Positions 5,596 to 7,304 of a DNA stretch of 7,304 bases are shown in pieces. The DNA is taken from positions 4,767 through 12,070 of the forward strand of contig VBON01000020.1 in NCBI GenBank assembly GCA_005877525.1, given 5' to 3'. This DNA is from Nitrospirota bacterium. Its GTDB lineage: Bacteria; Nitrospirota; Nitrospiria; Nitrospirales; NS-4. The notes under the pieces are model-generated. The model was given only the letters and a program-made list of their open reading frames with translations, was not told where the DNA came from and ran no database searches. Numbering within the stretch: position 1 is the stretch's first letter; the number at the start of each line of letters is the position of its first letter. Made by a program: the position numbers and the translations under genes.

Positions 5596-6390
5596 TCAAC
5601 AGGCCGTCTGTACTTCTTCCATCGCGAACTCGGCCCAAAGAAAGGTATGATCGGAGCTATTCGGCGCGCGCCGAGGTTCGATGTCCACCTCCACCGTGGT
5701 GCATTTTTCAGCCATCGGCGGTGTGGCGAGGATATGGTCAATGCGCCAGCCCTTGTTCGCATCCAGGGAGTTTGGCCGCAGATAATCCCAAAACGTAAAC
5801 TGCTGCTTCTCGGGATATAATCTCCGGAAGACGTCGACGAAACCCCAGGCAATGGTCTGACTGTACGCCCGGCGAACGTCTTCATGAAAGCACACATGTT
5901 TCAGATGTTTTTCGGGGCTGTGCACGTCGATTGGTTCCGGCGCCACATTCATGTCTCCGCACCATACCGCTGGCTGCTCAGCTGAGAGATGCCTTTCAAA
6001 ATACACCCGCAAGCGCTTGAACCACTCAAGTTTGTAGGCGTATTTGGGTGACACAATCTTGAAGCCGTTGGGGACATACGTGTTGACGATGGGGACGCCC
6101 TTCAACATAACTCTCATGATACGGGCTTCGTCCGGTTCCCCTCCGTCATCCAACCCGTAGAACACATCGTCCGGCGCCGTGCGGGTCAGCATCGCGACCC
6201 CATTGTAGGATTTCATGCCGCGATAGACCACGTGATAGCCGGTCGAGGCCAACCCGAGCGCAGGGAATTCGCTGTCCTGGACTTTTGTTTCCTGCAAACA
6301 CAAGACATCCGGCTGGTGCTGCTCCAGCCACCCCAAAATCACCGGCAGCCGTACCCTGATTGAATTAATGTTAAACGTCGCGATTTTCAT
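5596..6390 (-). CDS. xthA: Exodeoxyribonuclease III (AP endonuclease, EEP superfamily)
   Basis: 264 residues, normal for the ExoIII/XthA group (E. coli 268). It cuts 5' to abasic sites and degrades 3' ends during base-excision repair in the cytoplasm. All catalytic residues are visible: N7 (FNINSIRVR), E34 (LQETK), Y105 (NTYVPNG), D146 and N148 (GDMNVAPEPIDV), D218 (GWRIDHILATP), D247 and H248 (NSSDHTFLWAEF). The metal-binding glutamate E34 and the D247-H248 pair are intact, so it should be active. Start: ATG 6390 gives the family-typical MKIATF. An ATG at 6396 adds MK, and the open frame to 6501 adds 35 more residues that do not look homologous. No Shine-Dalgarno is present, which fits the almost leaderless promoter proposed at 6400-6408. 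It lies between a convergent transporter and divergent smc. Confidence 0.95.
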   Translation of the reverse strand: MKIATFNINSIRVRLPVILGWLEQHQPDVLCLQETKVQDSEFPALGLASTGYHVVYRGMKSYNGVAMLTRTAPDDVFYGLDDGGEPDEARIMRVMLKGVPIVNTYVPNGFKIVSPKYAYKLEWFKRLRVYFERHLSAEQPAVWCGDMNVAPEPIDVHSPEKHLKHVCFHEDVRRAYSQTIAWGFVDVFRRLYPEKQQFTFWDYLRPNSLDANKGWRIDHILATPPMAEKCTTVEVDIEPRRAPNSSDHTFLWAEFAMEEVQTAC

Positions 6391-6399
6391 TTTCATCTG

Positions 6400-6408
6400 A
6401 GGATAGCA
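6400..6408 (-). promoter_or_regulatory. Candidate extended -10 promoter of xthA, nearly leaderless
   Basis: Minus-strand TGCTATCCT, identical to the element before the receiver gene. Transcription start would fall near 6393, inside the ATG at 6396 and three bases before the ATG at 6390. That would make MKIATF the real start of an almost leaderless mRNA. TTGCAG at 16-bp spacing is the only -35-like match (3 of 6). Confidence 0.4.
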
Positions 6409-6567
6409 TAGCGGGGTGTGCCTGCAACGCAAGGAGGGTATCGCTCTCCTGGCCCGAGCCCGTGATATCTTTAGAGTCTTAGCTAGTGTTTTAGGTTGCA
6501 TTCAACCACAAGATATGGTATCCATTTTGGCTGTTTAGCGGTCCCAAGATACAGTCAAAGGAGAGCT
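6409..6567 (+). other. Divergent xthA-smc intergenic region
   Basis: AGGAGGG-TATCG-CTCTCCT (6432-6450) forms a 7-bp stem with one G-T pair and no following T-tract. TTTAGAGTCT at 6470-6479 repeats the 10-mer at 3235-3244. The proposed smc promoter occupies 6496-6524. The smc ribosome-binding site is AAAGGAG (6557-6563). No small gene is evident. Confidence 0.35.
6496..6524 (+). promoter_or_regulatory. Candidate promoter of smc
   Basis: TTGCAT (6496-6501), a 17-bp spacer, then TATCCA (6519-6524) preceded by TGG, which makes an extended -10. Transcription would start near 6531, giving a leader of about 37 bases that ends in AAAGGAG and the ATG at 6568. The -35 keeps only the TTG core, so this is a moderate prediction. 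Confidence 0.35.
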
Positions 6568-7304
6568 ATGTATCTGAAGCGCTTGGAGATGAACGGCTTT
6601 AAGTCATTTTTGGATGCCCGAATCGTTTTCCAGCAAGGGATTACTGCGGTCGTGGGTCCCAATGGGAGCGGCAAAAGCAACATCCTCGACGCGGTTCTGT
6701 GGGTATTGGGAGAGCAGAGCACAAAGACCTTGCGTAGCGAGCGAATGGAAGACGTCATCTTCAACGGAACAGAATCCCGAAAGCCGCAGGGGATGGTTGA
6801 GGTCTCACTGATCCTCGGAGAGGTGGACGAGGAGAGAGCCGGGGCAGATACCGATCGCGCGGCACTTCCCTACTCACTCGGGGAGTGCCAAGAGGTAATG
6901 GTCACCCGGAGACTTTTTCGCGATGGCGCGAGCGAATATTTCATCAATCAGACGCCCTGCCGGCTCAAGGATCTTCGCGCGCTATTGCTGGACACACGAG
7001 CCGGAAGCAAGGGACACACGGTGATTGAACAGGGCATGATCGACCGCCTGCTGAAGGCCTCACCGACCGAGCGGCGGGAACTGATCGAAGAGACGGCAGG
7101 CATTATCCGCTATAAGAAGCAGAAGACCGAAGCGTTACGGAAACTGGAGGCGACCAATCAGAACCTTTTGCGCGTGCGAGACATTGTAAATGAGGTGAAG
7201 CGACAGCTGGGAGGTCTCGAACGACAGGCCAAGGCAGCCGAGGCCTACCAAGCTCTGAGGCGGGAAGTGCGCCGCCTGGAACTCATTGTGCTGATTCATG
7301 AATT
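6568..7304 (+). CDS. smc: Chromosome segregation ATPase SMC, N-terminal fragment
   Basis: The gene is open to the right edge: 245 codons of an expected 1,150-1,200. MYLKRLEMNGFKSF is the standard SMC opening. GPNGSGKS (30-37) is the Walker A loop, and Q50 in WVLGEQS is the Q-loop region. RMEDVIFNGTE (around 59-69), TRRLFRDGASEYFIN, CRLKDLR and VIEQGMIDRLL follow in family order, then EETAGIIRYKKQKTEALRKLEAT, where the head passes into the coiled coil. The coiled coil (from about 190) is heptad-like and charged to the end of the window. The hinge, second coiled coil, signature motif and Walker B lie outside. With ScpA and ScpB the protein would form condensin, which organises and segregates the chromosome. 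The EQSTKTLRSERMEDVIF wording separates it from RecN and RecF. Start fixed by AAAGGAG at 6557-6563. Confidence 0.95.
   Translation, partial: MYLKRLEMNGFKSFLDARIVFQQGITAVVGPNGSGKSNILDAVLWVLGEQSTKTLRSERMEDVIFNGTESRKPQGMVEVSLILGEVDEERAGADTDRAALPYSLGECQEVMVTRRLFRDGASEYFINQTPCRLKDLRALLLDTRAGSKGHTVIEQGMIDRLLKASPTERRELIEETAGIIRYKKQKTEALRKLEATNQNLLRVRDIVNEVKRQLGGLERQAKAAEAYQALRREVRRLELIVLIHE

Noticed and set aside
6391..6501. N-terminal extension of exonuclease III to an ATG at 6501
   Set aside because: The added residues are Arg-rich and unlike the family, which starts at MKIATF. The proposed promoter also lies inside the extension.
1..7304. tRNA or rRNA genes, CRISPR arrays, insertion sequences, prophage or toxin-antitoxin loci
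   Set aside because: No tandem spaced repeats, transposase motifs, terminal repeats or tRNA-like cloverleaf with a CCA end were seen in either strand. The ordinary housekeeping genes argue for a core chromosomal region.

Overview
This window carries eight protein-coding genes with clear or likely functions and one probable 46-residue membrane protein, on both strands. There are no RNA genes, insertion sequences or CRISPR arrays. GC content is moderate to high. The gene types (a SMC condensin, exonuclease III, DksA-like proteins, small secreted beta-rich proteins, receiver proteins, single-domain cyclic-nucleotide sensors) suggest a free-living Gram-negative bacterium. My best guess, from overall style and not from a database match, is a Nitrospira-like member of Nitrospirota. 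Both ends cut genes: a ChaN-like lipoprotein or secreted protein on the left (minus strand) and the N-terminal third or less of SMC on the right (plus strand).

Layout. 1-208 (minus) is the start of a ChaN/Tiki-type haem-binding protein. It is divergent from 368-1645 (plus), a class V PLP enzyme of the cysteine-desulfurase-like family that keeps the PLP lysine but has no cysteine at the desulfurase active site. A perfect 19-bp palindrome lies beside the ChaN start. 1784-2194 (plus) is a DksA/TraR-type RNA-polymerase regulator with an intact zinc finger and acidic tip. It converges with 2212-2835 (minus), a CheY-like receiver fused to a Sel1-like repeat tail. 2836-3357 is mostly regulatory and holds one probable small membrane protein (3008-3148). 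3358-3747 (plus) is a secreted small beta-domain protein.

The most interesting unit is 3953-5580. A strong sigma-70-type promoter (3883-3911) drives a stand-alone cyclic-nucleotide-binding protein with no DNA-binding domain. Its stop codon overlaps a TTG start of an AI-2E/PerM-family membrane transporter. The architecture suggests a nucleotide-sensing partner made together with a permease. It converges with 5596-6390 (minus), exonuclease III with every catalytic residue present, and the window ends in smc (6568 onward).

Regulation visible in the sequence: the two minus-strand genes (receiver-Sel1 and exonuclease III) share an identical TGCTATCCTCA element placed as an extended -10. If that is right, exonuclease III is translated from an almost leaderless message, which fits its lack of a Shine-Dalgarno sequence. 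The 3748-3952 gap has a phased TTCTAGG repeat that also forms a near-palindrome. No complete novel system is obvious. The nucleotide-sensor/permease pair and the receiver-Sel1 fusion are the best candidates for something under-described.
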